Shown: positions 19,202 through 27,427 of the stretch, one piece after another
Position numbering within the stretch: the stretch's first letter is position 1
Layout: the number at the start of each line of letters is the position of its first letter
Assembly (NCBI RefSeq): GCF_900626155.1
Contig: NZ_LR130844.1
Span: 618,060-682,059, forward strand
Direction: 5' to 3'
Length of the DNA: 64,000 bases
Origin: Anaerococcus vaginimassiliensis
GTDB lineage: Bacteria; Bacillota; Clostridia; Tissierellales; Peptoniphilaceae
Position numbers and translations under genes: made by a program
Notes under the pieces: generated by a model
The model's input: the letters and a program-made list of their open reading frames with translations, nothing else
Database searches by the model: none
What the model was told of the DNA's origin: nothing

Positions 19202-20584
19202 ATTTTTATAGAAGAAATAAAAAATAACGCGAAAGCAGTAATTCCAATAGCTATCCTAGTAGTAATATTAAATTTTTTCGTAGGGGTTTCTAATAGGCTC
19301 TTAATAAATTTCTTTTTGGGATGCGTTGGAGTAATATTTGGCCTTGCTGTATTTTTGACAGGTGTTGAGATATCTATTTCAAAAATTGGGACCATGATGG
19401 GAGAGTTTTTGGGTAGGTTTAAATCAATTATTTCTGTTATTATTTTTGGTATCTTTATTGGATTTGTAATATCAGTTGCAGAGCCTGACCTTTTGATTTT
19501 GGCAAATGAAATAACTAGCACTGTTGGGCTTGCCCCACAAGTTATTGTAATGATAATATCTCTTGGAGTCGGGATATTAATTTCTGTGGGTCTTTTTAGG
19601 ATATTTAAAGAAATAAGGATTTCAAACTTGATGCTAATTATCTATTCTGTGATTTTTATCTTGATGATTTTTGCAGAAGATATAGGTCATGCTATCGCCT
19701 TTGATGCTTCAGGAGCAACGACTGGAGCTATGACGACTCCTTTTATAATTTCTCTTGGACTAGGAGTTGCATCTCTTAAGGGTGATTTATCAGAAGATGA
19801 TTCATTTGGACTTGTTGGAATAGCGTCTACAGGACCAGTTCTCGCTGGACTTTTGATGAGTATGTCAATTAATCAAAGTGGGGTGGAAGTTATAGAAAAA
19901 GCGCACGAGTCAATCCTTCTAACAGGTGTTATAAATGCGACTTTTGCTATTGTTCCAATCACAATAGTATTTTTCCTAATGAATTTACTAGTATTTAAAA
20001 TAGATAAGGAGACTTTAAAAGAAATATCTATAGGACTTTTCTACACATATTTGGGATTAATTATATTTCTAACATCAGTAGAAGGTGGATTTATGGAACT
20101 TGCAAGAGCGATGGGTGAAGGACTAAGAGATTCTAAATTTCTTCCTTTGATAGGATTTGTTTTAGGACTATTGGTGGTTTTAGCAGAGCCAGCCGTTGCA
20201 GTTTTGGCTGAACAGGTCGAAGATGTAACAGGAGGTTCTATCCCAAGAAAGCTTATCCTAAGAGCCCTATCTATAGGAGTTGCCTTTGCGGTTATGCTTG
20301 CCATATTAAGGATAAAGATAGAAGGTTTTGCCCTCTGGATGGTCATAGTACCAGGATTTTTGATATCTTTAATTCTAGCAAGGAGAGTGCCACAAATATT
20401 TGTTGGAATCGCCTTTGATTCGGGAGGAGTTGCATCAGGACCGATGACTGCTACATTTATCCTAGCTTTCTGCCAAGGAGTAGCGGGCAATATCGCAGAT
20501 GGTTTTGGGGTGATTTCTTTTGTTGCTATGATGCCAGTCATAACTATTATGATTTTGGGAAGTATATTTAAGGGGAGAAGTTAA
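19202..20584 (+). CDS. DUF1538-family membrane protein, probable ATT start
   Basis: This polytopic protein has two homologous halves, each with the DUF1538 pattern: GLAVFLTGVEI ... AEPDL ... IAFDASGATTGAMTTPF in the first, and LVVLAEPAVAVLAEQ ... IAFDSGGVASGPMTATF in the second. About twelve membrane segments are expected. No ATG, GTG or TTG occurs between the in-frame stop at 19190 and TTG 19316, yet the 38 codons before 19316 read as a good first helix. GAGGTGG at 19191-19197 sits four bases before ATT 19202, so I start there. DUF1538 function is unknown; a transporter is likely. Its TAA overlaps the ATG of the PII-like gene. Confidence 0.8.
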   Translation: MFIEEIKNNAKAVIPIAILVVILNFFVGVSNRLLINFFLGCVGVIFGLAVFLTGVEISISKIGTMMGEFLGRFKSIISVIIFGIFIGFVISVAEPDLLILANEITSTVGLAPQVIVMIISLGVGILISVGLFRIFKEIRISNLMLIIYSVIFILMIFAEDIGHAIAFDASGATTGAMTTPFIISLGLGVASLKGDLSEDDSFGLVGIASTGPVLAGLLMSMSINQSGVEVIEKAHESILLTGVINATFAIVPITIVFFLMNLLVFKIDKETLKEISIGLFYTYLGLIIFLTSVEGGFMELARAMGEGLRDSKFLPLIGFVLGLLVVLAEPAVAVLAEQVEDVTGGSIPRKLILRALSIGVAFAVMLAILRIKIEGFALWMVIVPGFLISLILARRVPQIFVGIAFDSGGVASGPMTATFILAFCQGVAGNIADGFGVISFVAMMPVITIMILGSIFKGRS

Positions 20585-21183
20585 TGCAGTATATAAGAGT
20601 TATTCTACCTAGAGGAAAGGGCAGCGGCTTCATGAAACTTCTAAAGGACAATGGAGCTTTTGGAGTTTCATGTTTTTATGGAGAAGGATCTGCCCCAAAT
20701 GAAATATTAAATAAATTTCATGTAGATAAACAAAAAAAAGAAATTGTAACAGCTCTTTTTGATAAAGAAAATACACTCATATTATTTGACAAAATCAAGG
20801 AGAAACTAAAAGGTGTAAATACAGGCATAGCCTTTGCTACATCGCTTGATAGAAAGGATTATACGATGGATTATGTATGTCTATATGTAATTTGCGATAG
20901 ACACCAAGGTCAAAAGGCCATCCACATAGCTCAAGAAAACGGAGCTCGTGGAGCAACCCTTGTTCATGGAAGAGGATCAGCAGAAAATGTTAAATCACCA
21001 ATATTTTTAAATATGGCAATAGAACCTGAAAAAGATATAGTGATTATGCTAATAAAAAAAGAATTAGAAGATACAATTAAGGGTAAAATATATGAAGAGA
21101 TGGAACTTGGTAAAGAAGGTAAGGGGATAATATATTCCCTACCAGTTAGCGAAGTTTCAGGACTAGTAGAGCAAAATAATTAG
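20584..21183 (+). CDS. Fused double PII-like signalling protein
   Basis: The 199-residue product contains two PII-like halves. The first has GFMKLLKDNGAFGVSCFYGEGSA (shown here in part), the second QKAIHIAQENGARGATLVHGRGSA; both match the start of a GlnB-type fold with a ferredoxin-like beta-alpha-beta. PII-type proteins sense nucleotides and 2-oxoglutarate or other small effectors and gate transporters. It starts on the stop of the DUF1538 gene (TAATG), which argues that it controls that membrane protein, as GlnK does for AmtB. The classical T-loop tyrosine is not evident. Confidence 0.78.
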   Translation: MQYIRVILPRGKGSGFMKLLKDNGAFGVSCFYGEGSAPNEILNKFHVDKQKKEIVTALFDKENTLILFDKIKEKLKGVNTGIAFATSLDRKDYTMDYVCLYVICDRHQGQKAIHIAQENGARGATLVHGRGSAENVKSPIFLNMAIEPEKDIVIMLIKKELEDTIKGKIYEEMELGKEGKGIIYSLPVSEVSGLVEQNN

Positions 21184-21191
21184 GAGATATT

Positions 21192-21500
21192 ATGAAAAAA
21201 TTAAACTCAAATGAATTTAGACAAGAAGTAGAAAGTGGTAAAGGTCTTACTCTAGTAGACTTCTCAGCAACATGGTGTGGACCATGCAAGATGCAAGGAC
21301 CTATCCTTGAAGAGCTTGCTTCTGAGGTGGACTATCAAATATTTAATATTGATGTAGATGAATCAGACGATATAGCTGGTCAATACAATGTAAATGCAGT
21401 TCCTTCCCTAATGATTTTTAAGGATGGTGTACTAAAAGATACTCTAGTAGGTTTTCACTCAAGAGAAGCTATAGAAGAAAAAATGGCTAAATTTCAATAA
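21192..21500 (+). CDS. trxA: Thioredoxin
   Basis: A 102-residue classical thioredoxin with WCGPCK (Cys29 and Cys32), the cis-Pro motif AVPSLMIF and VGFHSREAI. It reduces disulfides in the cytosol, including ribonucleotide reductase. It is followed by the reductase gene with a one-base overlap (TAATG). Confidence 0.96.
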   Translation: MKKLNSNEFRQEVESGKGLTLVDFSATWCGPCKMQGPILEELASEVDYQIFNIDVDESDDIAGQYNVNAVPSLMIFKDGVLKDTLVGFHSREAIEEKMAKFQ

Positions 21501-22366
21501 TGAGATATGATATGGCAATAATCGGCGCAGGTCCTGCAGGACTTAGCGCCGCTTTAAATGCAAAAATAAGAAATAAGTCAGTTATTATTTTCGGTGAAGA
21601 TTCTAAGGCGATAGTTAAAAGTAAATCTATAAAAAACTACTTAGGATTCCCTGACATCAGTGGGTGCGAATTAAATGACAAATTTAAGGAAAGCTTAACA
21701 AGTTATGATGTAGAATATTCTAAGGAAAGAATTCAAACTGTCTATGCCATGGGGGATTACTTTGCCCTAAGCTTAAAAGATAATACTATGATAGAGGCAA
21801 GCTCTGTAATAGTGGCAACAGGCATAGATCTTAAAAAAGATTTGGTTAATGAAGAAAAGTTCTTCGCCAATGGTGTAAATTATTGTGCAACATGCGATGC
21901 TGCCTTGTACAAGGGAAAAGAAGTTGTAGTCATAGGTTATAACGAAGAAAGTGTAGAAGAAGCAAACTTCACAGCAGAAATCGTAGGCAAGGTAAGTTAT
22001 GTAAACATGTACAAAAGAGGTGTGAAACTAAATTCTGGTATAGATGTAATAGAAGGAGAAATCCCTCTTGGCTTCATAGGAGAAGATAGGGCAAGTAAAT
22101 TAGAATTTAAGTCTGGTAAGAAACTTTCTGCTGATGGATTTTTCATAATAAAAGACTCATCCAAGCCTCAAAGGTTGATTCCATCTGTAAAATTAGACGG
22201 AAATCATATTTTGGTAGATAATAAAATGGCTACAAATATTAGAGGACTATACGCAGCAGGAGATATAACAGGCGAGCCTTATCAAATAATGAAAGCAGTA
22301 GGTCAAGGTCAGATAGCAAGTTTAAATGCAGTAAAATATCTAAGTAAACTTAAAAACAAAGAATGA
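21500..22366 (+). CDS. trxB: Thioredoxin-reductase-like flavoprotein lacking NADPH motifs
   Basis: This 288-residue protein has the FAD motif IGAGPAGLSAA, the redox-active NYCATCDA (Cys129 and Cys132) and the C-terminal GLYAAGDITG, so it is in the low-molecular-weight thioredoxin reductase family. The second nucleotide-binding site is unusual: in place of the GGGxSA motif it has GYNEES, and in place of the HRRxxxR motif it has MYKRGVK. This resembles ferredoxin- or other donor-dependent flavin thioredoxin reductases. It lies directly after trxA. Confidence 0.87.
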   Translation: MRYDMAIIGAGPAGLSAALNAKIRNKSVIIFGEDSKAIVKSKSIKNYLGFPDISGCELNDKFKESLTSYDVEYSKERIQTVYAMGDYFALSLKDNTMIEASSVIVATGIDLKKDLVNEEKFFANGVNYCATCDAALYKGKEVVVIGYNEESVEEANFTAEIVGKVSYVNMYKRGVKLNSGIDVIEGEIPLGFIGEDRASKLEFKSGKKLSADGFFIIKDSSKPQRLIPSVKLDGNHILVDNKMATNIRGLYAAGDITGEPYQIMKAVGQGQIASLNAVKYLSKLKNKE

Positions 22367-22376
22367 AAACATAAAA

Positions 22377-22399
22377 ACCACAAAGGAAAACTTTGTGGT
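22377..22399 (+). terminator. Hairpin after the thioredoxin reductase gene
   Basis: ACCACAAAG pairs perfectly with CTTTGTGGT around GAAAA. The following bases are AGTCTTAC, so no real U tract follows. It may be a transcript-end stabiliser or a weak terminator. The rest of the gap up to 22634 is AT-rich with a TATAAT at 22612-22617 before the MarR gene. Confidence 0.55.
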
Positions 22400-22634
22400 A
22401 GTCTTACATAAATATTAAGATATAAATCGTAAAAAATATAAAAAAAACAATATATTATAAAAGAATATTTAAACTATTGACCGACTATAATTATAAAAGT
22501 ACCATAATTAAGTCTTACTTTCACAGGATCTTAAATTATGTGGAAAATATATGTAAAATATAAATAAGTTTTATTGAAAAAATTTAACTTATATGTAAGA
22601 TAATATTATAGTATAATTATTTCTAGGAGGAAAT

Positions 22635-23108
22635 ATGACCAAAAAGCATATTGATTTTTTTGAATTCAATAATTCCATATTCTCGATGATTAGAGAAATT
22701 TCACATAAAATTGATCTTTTGTTGCAAGATACAGCAAGCGAACTAGAAATTACACCTTTGCAATTAAAAATGATAATAACTCTATACGCAAACAGGGAAA
22801 AACCTGTTTCCATAGGTAGCCTTGGAAAAGCTATAGGAATTACAGGTGGAAATATATCAAATATATGTAAAAGACTTGAAAAACAAGGCTTTGTTGATAG
22901 AGTAAGAAGCGAAGAAGATGAACGTGTAGTAAATGTTATGTTGACAGATAAGGGAAATGATGCAGCTTGTATGGTGGATGACTATTTCCAAAAAATCAGA
23001 AAAGATATACCTGAAGATGGAATAGACTTAAACCTACAAACAATTATCGATGAGCTAGAAGCCCTAGAAATGCTTTTAGATAAATATATAGCTAGGAGTG
23101 GTTTATAA
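22635..23108 (+). CDS. MarR-family transcriptional regulator
   Basis: The 157-residue protein has the MarR winged-helix layout: a dimerisation helix, a helix-turn-helix with IGSLGKAIGITGGNISNICKRLE, and the wing RVRSEEDERVVNVMLTDKG. MarR proteins usually repress the adjacent operon and respond to small ligands or oxidation. It overlaps ftsH by one base (TAATG), so it may autoregulate a marR-ftsH operon; I see no clear palindromic operator. It has AGGAGG at its start. Confidence 0.92.
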   Translation: MTKKHIDFFEFNNSIFSMIREISHKIDLLLQDTASELEITPLQLKMIITLYANREKPVSIGSLGKAIGITGGNISNICKRLEKQGFVDRVRSEEDERVVNVMLTDKGNDAACMVDDYFQKIRKDIPEDGIDLNLQTIIDELEALEMLLDKYIARSGL

Positions 23109-25063
23109 TGACAAACAAAAATAAAGGCAAAAAACCTCTATTATATTATTGGTTAGTTGCCATTGTAATATTTTTAGTAGTCCACTTTGCCCTAAATCCT
23201 ATAGCTACGGATGAAAGTGTCAAAGAGGTTAGCTACTCACAATTTGTAGATATGATCGATAACGATCAAGTAACTGAAGTGTCAAAAGATGACCAAAAAT
23301 ATACCTTCAAAGCTAAGGTAGATAATGACGAAAAAGTCTATGAAACTGGTTTATGGCAAGATACTGATTTAACAGAAAGACTATTAGAAGCTAAGAAGAG
23401 AAACGACAAACTAGTATTTAAACAAGAGATAGAAACAAGGATGAATCCTTATTTATCCCTATTCCTAACAAGTATACTACCATTATTATTCATATGGATA
23501 ATATTTATGTTTGCGTCAAGATCACTTACAAAAACTATGGGTGGTCGTGGCGGTGCGGACTTCATGAACTTCGGTAAGTCTAACGCCAAAATATATGTTG
23601 AAAATAAAACAGGAAAGACCTTCAAGGACGTTGCAGGTCAGGAAGAGGCTAAAGATTCTCTAAGTGAGATAGTTGATTTCCTTCATAATCCTGGAAAATA
23701 TAAGGAAATTGGAGCTAAAGTTCCTAAGGGAGTTTTATTAGTAGGACCTCCAGGAACAGGTAAAACCTTGATGGCGCAAGCTGTTGCAGGAGAGGCAAAC
23801 GTACCATTTTTCTCAATATCAGGTTCTGAATTTGTTGAGATGTTCGTAGGTATGGGTGCAAGCAAGGTTCGTGATTTATTTAAACAAGCCAAAGAAAAAG
23901 CACCATGTATAGTATTTATAGACGAGATTGATGCTATAGGTAAAAAACGTGATGTATCTGGATATTCTGGAAACGATGAACGTGAACAAACCCTAAACCA
24001 ACTTTTAAATGAGATGGATGGTTTTGATGCAACAGAGGGAGTTGTCCTTCTTGCGGCAACTAACAGACCAGAAATCCTAGATCCTGCTTTAACAAGACCA
24101 GGACGTTTTGACAGACAAGTTCAAGTTGAACTACCAGATCTAAAGGGACGTGAAGATATCCTAAAGGTTCACGCTAAAAATATCAAAAGAGAAGATGATA
24201 TTGACTACGAAGAAATTGCAAAAAGAACTGCAGGAACTTCTGGTGCTGACCTTGCCAATATCATAAACGAAGGTGCTCTAAGAGCTGTAAGGGAAGGTAG
24301 AAGAAAGCTAACCCAAGAGGACTTAGAGGAATCAATCGAAACAGTAATAGCTGGTCAACAAAGGAAAAATGCAGTTATAAGTGATGATCAAAAGAAAATT
24401 ATTGCCTACCACGAGGTTGGACATGCCCTTGTTGCGGCAATACAAACTCAAAAGACTCCAGTAACAAAGATTACAATTATACCAAGAACTGGTGGAGCTT
24501 TGGGTTATACAATGACTGTAGACAAGGATGAAAAATATATAATGACTAAGCAAGAGCTATTTGATGAAATAGTTACATTTGCTGGAGGTAGATCTGCAGA
24601 AGAGTTGATATTTAATACCAAAACAACTGGTGCGTCAAATGATATCGAAAGAGCTACAGCTATAGCTAGGAATATGGTTACTATTTACGGTATGGATGAG
24701 GACTTTGACTTCATGCAACTAGAACAAATCCAAGGTAAATACCTAGGTGGTCAAAGATCTATGATAGTTTCTGATGGTACTGGAGATAAGGTAGACGAAA
24801 AAGTTGCTAAAATCATTGCCGCAGCTCATATGAGAGCTATAGAAATCTTAAAAGATAACCTAGATAAACTTCACGAAATATCCGACTTCTTGCTTAAAGA
24901 AGAGACAATCACTGGAGAAGAGTTTATGGCTATCTTAAATAAGAATGAAGTAATAGTCGATGAAGAAGAAAACGATGAAGATGAACAAAAAATAATAACA
25001 GAAGATTTATCTGATAAGGGCTCTGATTCTATTGAAGATGAAAATTCAAATACAGATATATAA
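23108..25063 (+). CDS. ftsH: ATP-dependent zinc metalloprotease FtsH
   Basis: FtsH degrades misassembled membrane proteins and short-lived cytosolic regulators. The 651-residue protein has two membrane segments (about 12-30 and 115-137), the AAA+ domain with Walker A GPPGTGKT at residues 213-220, Walker [12 protein letters not shown], the SRH region RPGRFDRQV, and the zinc site HEVGH near residue 436. The C-terminal tail is acidic. Most relatives have HEAGH; Val at the third place keeps the HExxH pattern. Confidence 0.98.
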   Translation: MTNKNKGKKPLLYYWLVAIVIFLVVHFALNPIATDESVKEVSYSQFVDMIDNDQVTEVSKDDQKYTFKAKVDNDEKVYETGLWQDTDLTERLLEAKKRNDKLVFKQEIETRMNPYLSLFLTSILPLLFIWIIFMFASRSLTKTMGGRGGADFMNFGKSNAKIYVENKTGKTFKDVAGQEEAKDSLSEIVDFLHNPGKYKEIGAKVPKGVLLVGPPGTGKTLMAQAVAGEANVPFFSISGSEFVEMFVGMGASKVRDLFKQAKEKAPCIVFIDEIDAIGKKRDVSGYSGNDEREQTLNQLLNEMDGFDATEGVVLLAATNRPEILDPALTRPGRFDRQVQVELPDLKGREDILKVHAKNIKREDDIDYEEIAKRTAGTSGADLANIINEGALRAVREGRRKLTQEDLEESIETVIAGQQRKNAVISDDQKKIIAYHEVGHALVAAIQTQKTPVTKITIIPRTGGALGYTMTVDKDEKYIMTKQELFDEIVTFAGGRSAEELIFNTKTTGASNDIERATAIARNMVTIYGMDEDFDFMQLEQIQGKYLGGQRSMIVSDGTGDKVDEKVAKIIAAAHMRAIEILKDNLDKLHEISDFLLKEETITGEEFMAILNKNEVIVDEEENDEDEQKIITEDLSDKGSDSIEDENSNTDI

Positions 25064-25070
25064 GATAATT

Positions 25071-25101
25071 AAGTTCCAAGCCAAGGCTTGGGACTTTTTT
25101 T
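25071..25101 (+). terminator. Terminator after ftsH
   Basis: AAGTTCCAAGCC pairs with GGCTTGGGACTT around AA, with T7 after it. A strong intrinsic terminator. Confidence 0.9.
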
Positions 25102-25141
25102 GTGGAAAAAATTATATTTCTACCACAAATTCACCCCTATA

Positions 25142-25170
25142 TTGACTTGAAATTATGAAAACGATATGAT
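25142..25170 (+). promoter_or_regulatory. Promoter of the Gate-domain transporter gene
   Basis: TTGACT at 25142-25147, 17 bases, TATGAT at 25165-25170. Transcription would start near 25177, leaving a leader of about 125 bases before the start at 25302. I do not recognise a known riboswitch in that leader. Confidence 0.6.
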
Positions 25171-25301
25171 TTATCTAAGAAAATATATAGGCTCTACGTA
25201 TTAATTTCAACTATAGAAAAGCTGATATATAAATAGTGAAAACGTATACAACGATGGAGTCTATACAATTTTTATATAATCATTTATCATTAGGAGATAT
25301 T

Positions 25302-26441
25302 ATGAAAAGTAGTTACAAAAAGAACATAACGATAGAAAATTTCTTATTTATTCTAGTATTTTTTGGAATGTTTGGCTGGATAGGAAAAATCATGGGGCCA
25401 ACCAATATGCTATCCACAGTTATGAATACAGCTTATAGATTACTGATGGATACATGTTTTTACATAATGGGTATATCGGTAGTAGCAGGAGCTTTGTCGA
25501 GCTTATTTTCTGAGTTTGGTTTTATCGCTTTAGTTGATGTATTATTATCAAAGATTATGAAGCCGATTTATAACCTTCCAGGTGCCTCATCTTTGGGTAT
25601 ATTAAACTGCTACTTATCAGATAACCCTGCTATACTAACCCTAGCTGATGAAGATAACTTCAAGAAATATTTTAGAAAATTTCAAATGCCAGCCTTATGT
25701 AACATAGGAACATCGTTTGGTATGGGGTTAATTGTAACAACAACTATGTTTGCCCTGCCTGTAGAAGGAGCTGTGAAAGCATCTCTGGTTGGAAATCTCG
25801 GTGCTTTTGTAGGTTCTATTGTGTCAGTTAGGATAATGCTAAGATTTACTAAAAAATACTATGGTACAGAAGATATGGTCGAAGTAAGAAGCGTAATAGA
25901 TGTACCTGAAGGACATAGGATTATTAGAGATGGATCATTTGGATCGAGAGCAATCGAAGCAATCTTACACGGCGGCAAGAGTGGCGTTGATATGGGGATG
26001 GCAATCATTCCTGGAGTAATAACTATTTGTACAGTTGTAATGCTTCTTACTAATAAAATGCCAGCAGGTGGCTATACAGGTCAAATTGGCGAGGGAGTTG
26101 CCTTTCTTCCTTGGCTAGGGCAAAAATTATCCTTTATCTTAAGTCCTATATTTGGCTTTACAAGTGATAGTTTTATCGCAGTACCAATAACAGCCCTAGG
26201 GTCTGCAGGTGCAGCTCTTGGAGTAGTAAAAGAATTTGCAGGTGGTGGATTAGTCACAGGAAATGACATAGCAGTATTTACAGCTATGTGTATGTGTTGG
26301 TCAGGATATTTGTCTACTCACATTGCTATGATGGATGCTTTAGGTACAAAAGAGATGACAAGCTCAGCAATTCTTGCCCACACTATAGGTGGTCTATGTG
26401 CAGGATTTGCAGCTCATATTTTTTCCTTGGTTTTATTATAG
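25302..26441 (+). CDS. Nucleoside-recognition (Gate) domain membrane protein
   Basis: This 379-residue polytopic protein resembles the CD0519/CD1768-type membrane proteins with nucleoside-recognition (Gate) domains. Two related membrane halves are visible, with conserved NCYLSDNPAILTLADEDNF and CMCWSGYLSTHIAMMDALG. Gate-domain proteins occur in nucleoside transporters and spore maturation proteins; the substrate here is unknown. I choose ATG 25302 with AGGAG upstream; an in-frame GTG at 25236 lacks a ribosome site and adds a non-membrane tail. It is transcribed alone. Confidence 0.75.
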   Translation: MKSSYKKNITIENFLFILVFFGMFGWIGKIMGPTNMLSTVMNTAYRLLMDTCFYIMGISVVAGALSSLFSEFGFIALVDVLLSKIMKPIYNLPGASSLGILNCYLSDNPAILTLADEDNFKKYFRKFQMPALCNIGTSFGMGLIVTTTMFALPVEGAVKASLVGNLGAFVGSIVSVRIMLRFTKKYYGTEDMVEVRSVIDVPEGHRIIRDGSFGSRAIEAILHGGKSGVDMGMAIIPGVITICTVVMLLTNKMPAGGYTGQIGEGVAFLPWLGQKLSFILSPIFGFTSDSFIAVPITALGSAGAALGVVKEFAGGGLVTGNDIAVFTAMCMCWSGYLSTHIAMMDALGTKEMTSSAILAHTIGGLCAGFAAHIFSLVLL

Positions 26442-26465
26442 TATTTTTTAATTAAAATCAGTTTT

Positions 26466-26484
26466 AGCCCTACGGGGCTTTTTC
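26466..26484 (+). terminator. Terminator after the Gate-domain gene
   Basis: AGCCC pairs with GGGCT around TACG, a stable tetraloop arrangement, followed by TTTTC. Confidence 0.85.
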
Positions 26485-26617
26485 TTATGTTTAAATTTAC
26501 GAAAGTTTGACCTAAGGGTAAGGATATTTTATTATAAATTTGTAAAAATCATAAAATTTAGTACATTATTATTCTAAAATTAAGTTAATACATAAGAAAA
26601 AAATTTATTTATTTAAT

Positions 26618-26648
26618 TTGACATTAACCTTAGGTAAATCCATATAAT
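26618..26648 (+). promoter_or_regulatory. MerR-type promoter with central dyad, upstream of glpQ
   Basis: TTGACA (26618-26623) and TATAAT (26643-26648) are 19 bases apart, the long spacer typical of MerR-activated promoters. The 17-base sequence from 26623 to 26639 is a dyad, ATTwACCTnAGGTwAAT, centred at 26631 within the spacer, with only one symmetric pair mismatched. The merR-type gene two genes downstream is the obvious candidate regulator. Confidence 0.72.
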
Positions 26649-26689
26649 ATAAGAACAAGAAATCATTTTCCTAAAATAAGGAGGAATTT

Positions 26690-27427
26690 ATGACAGGAAT
26701 ATTAGCCCACAGGGGATTTTCAGGTAAGTATCCTGAAAACACTATGCTTGCTTTCAAGAAAGCAGCTGAACTTGATATTGCAGGTTTTGAGACAGATGTA
26801 CAAATGACCAAGGACGGAGTCTTGGTTATAACTCATGATGAAGAGATTTCAAGAGTATCGAATGGCAAGGGATATATAAAAGATATGACCTTAAAGGAGC
26901 TTAAAGATCTTGATTTTAGAAATGGTATGGAGGAATTTGCCCTAGATGATGATACAAGGATACCGACCTTGGAGGAGTTTTTTGATTGGTTTAAGGATAC
27001 TAATTTCTTAATCAATATAGAACTAAAATCATCTATGATTAGATACGAAGGAATGGTTAATAAGACTATGGAAATGATTAAGGCCTATGATTTAGTTGAT
27101 AGGGTTATTATTTCATCTTTTAACCATAGGGATGTTGTTTTAGCAAAAGAACTTGTTCCAGAAATTAAGTGTGGATTTTTGACTTGGTCATTATTTTTAA
27201 ATCCGGGCAAATATACCAAATCTTATGGGATAGACTATTATCACCCAGATTTTAATGCTATGGATGATGAAGATTTTGATGATTGTAAGAAAAATGGAAT
27301 AGGTATATTGCCTTACACAGTAGATGAAATATATGATATGAAAAAGCTTGTTGACAAGGAAGTTCTATATATTATTACTAACTATCCAGATAGGGCAGTT
27401 GGCTTAATAGGAGGAAATCATGCTTAA
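26690..27427 (+). CDS. glpQ: Glycerophosphodiester phosphodiesterase
   Basis: GDPD enzymes split glycerophosphodiesters into glycerol-3-phosphate and an alcohol. The 245-residue protein has the family motifs AHRGFSGKYPENT at the start and ETDVQMTKDGVLVITHDEEI, which hold the catalytic His and the acidic metal ligands. There is no signal peptide, so it is cytosolic. The MFS gene overlaps its 3' end by 8 bases, which suggests uptake of glycerophosphodiesters followed by hydrolysis in the cell. A MerR-type promoter precedes it. Confidence 0.93.
   Translation: MTGILAHRGFSGKYPENTMLAFKKAAELDIAGFETDVQMTKDGVLVITHDEEISRVSNGKGYIKDMTLKELKDLDFRNGMEEFALDDDTRIPTLEEFFDWFKDTNFLINIELKSSMIRYEGMVNKTMEMIKAYDLVDRVIISSFNHRDVVLAKELVPEIKCGFLTWSLFLNPGKYTKSYGIDYYHPDFNAMDDEDFDDCKKNGIGILPYTVDEIYDMKKLVDKEVLYIITNYPDRAVGLIGGNHA

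Noticed and set aside
19316..19318. TTG start for the DUF1538 gene
   Set aside because: It has no ribosome site and cuts away a conserved first helix that is open in frame upstream.
25236..25301. GTG start 66 bases upstream of the Gate-domain gene
   Set aside because: It has no ribosome site, and the added residues do not look like the family; ATG 25302 has AGGAG at the correct distance.
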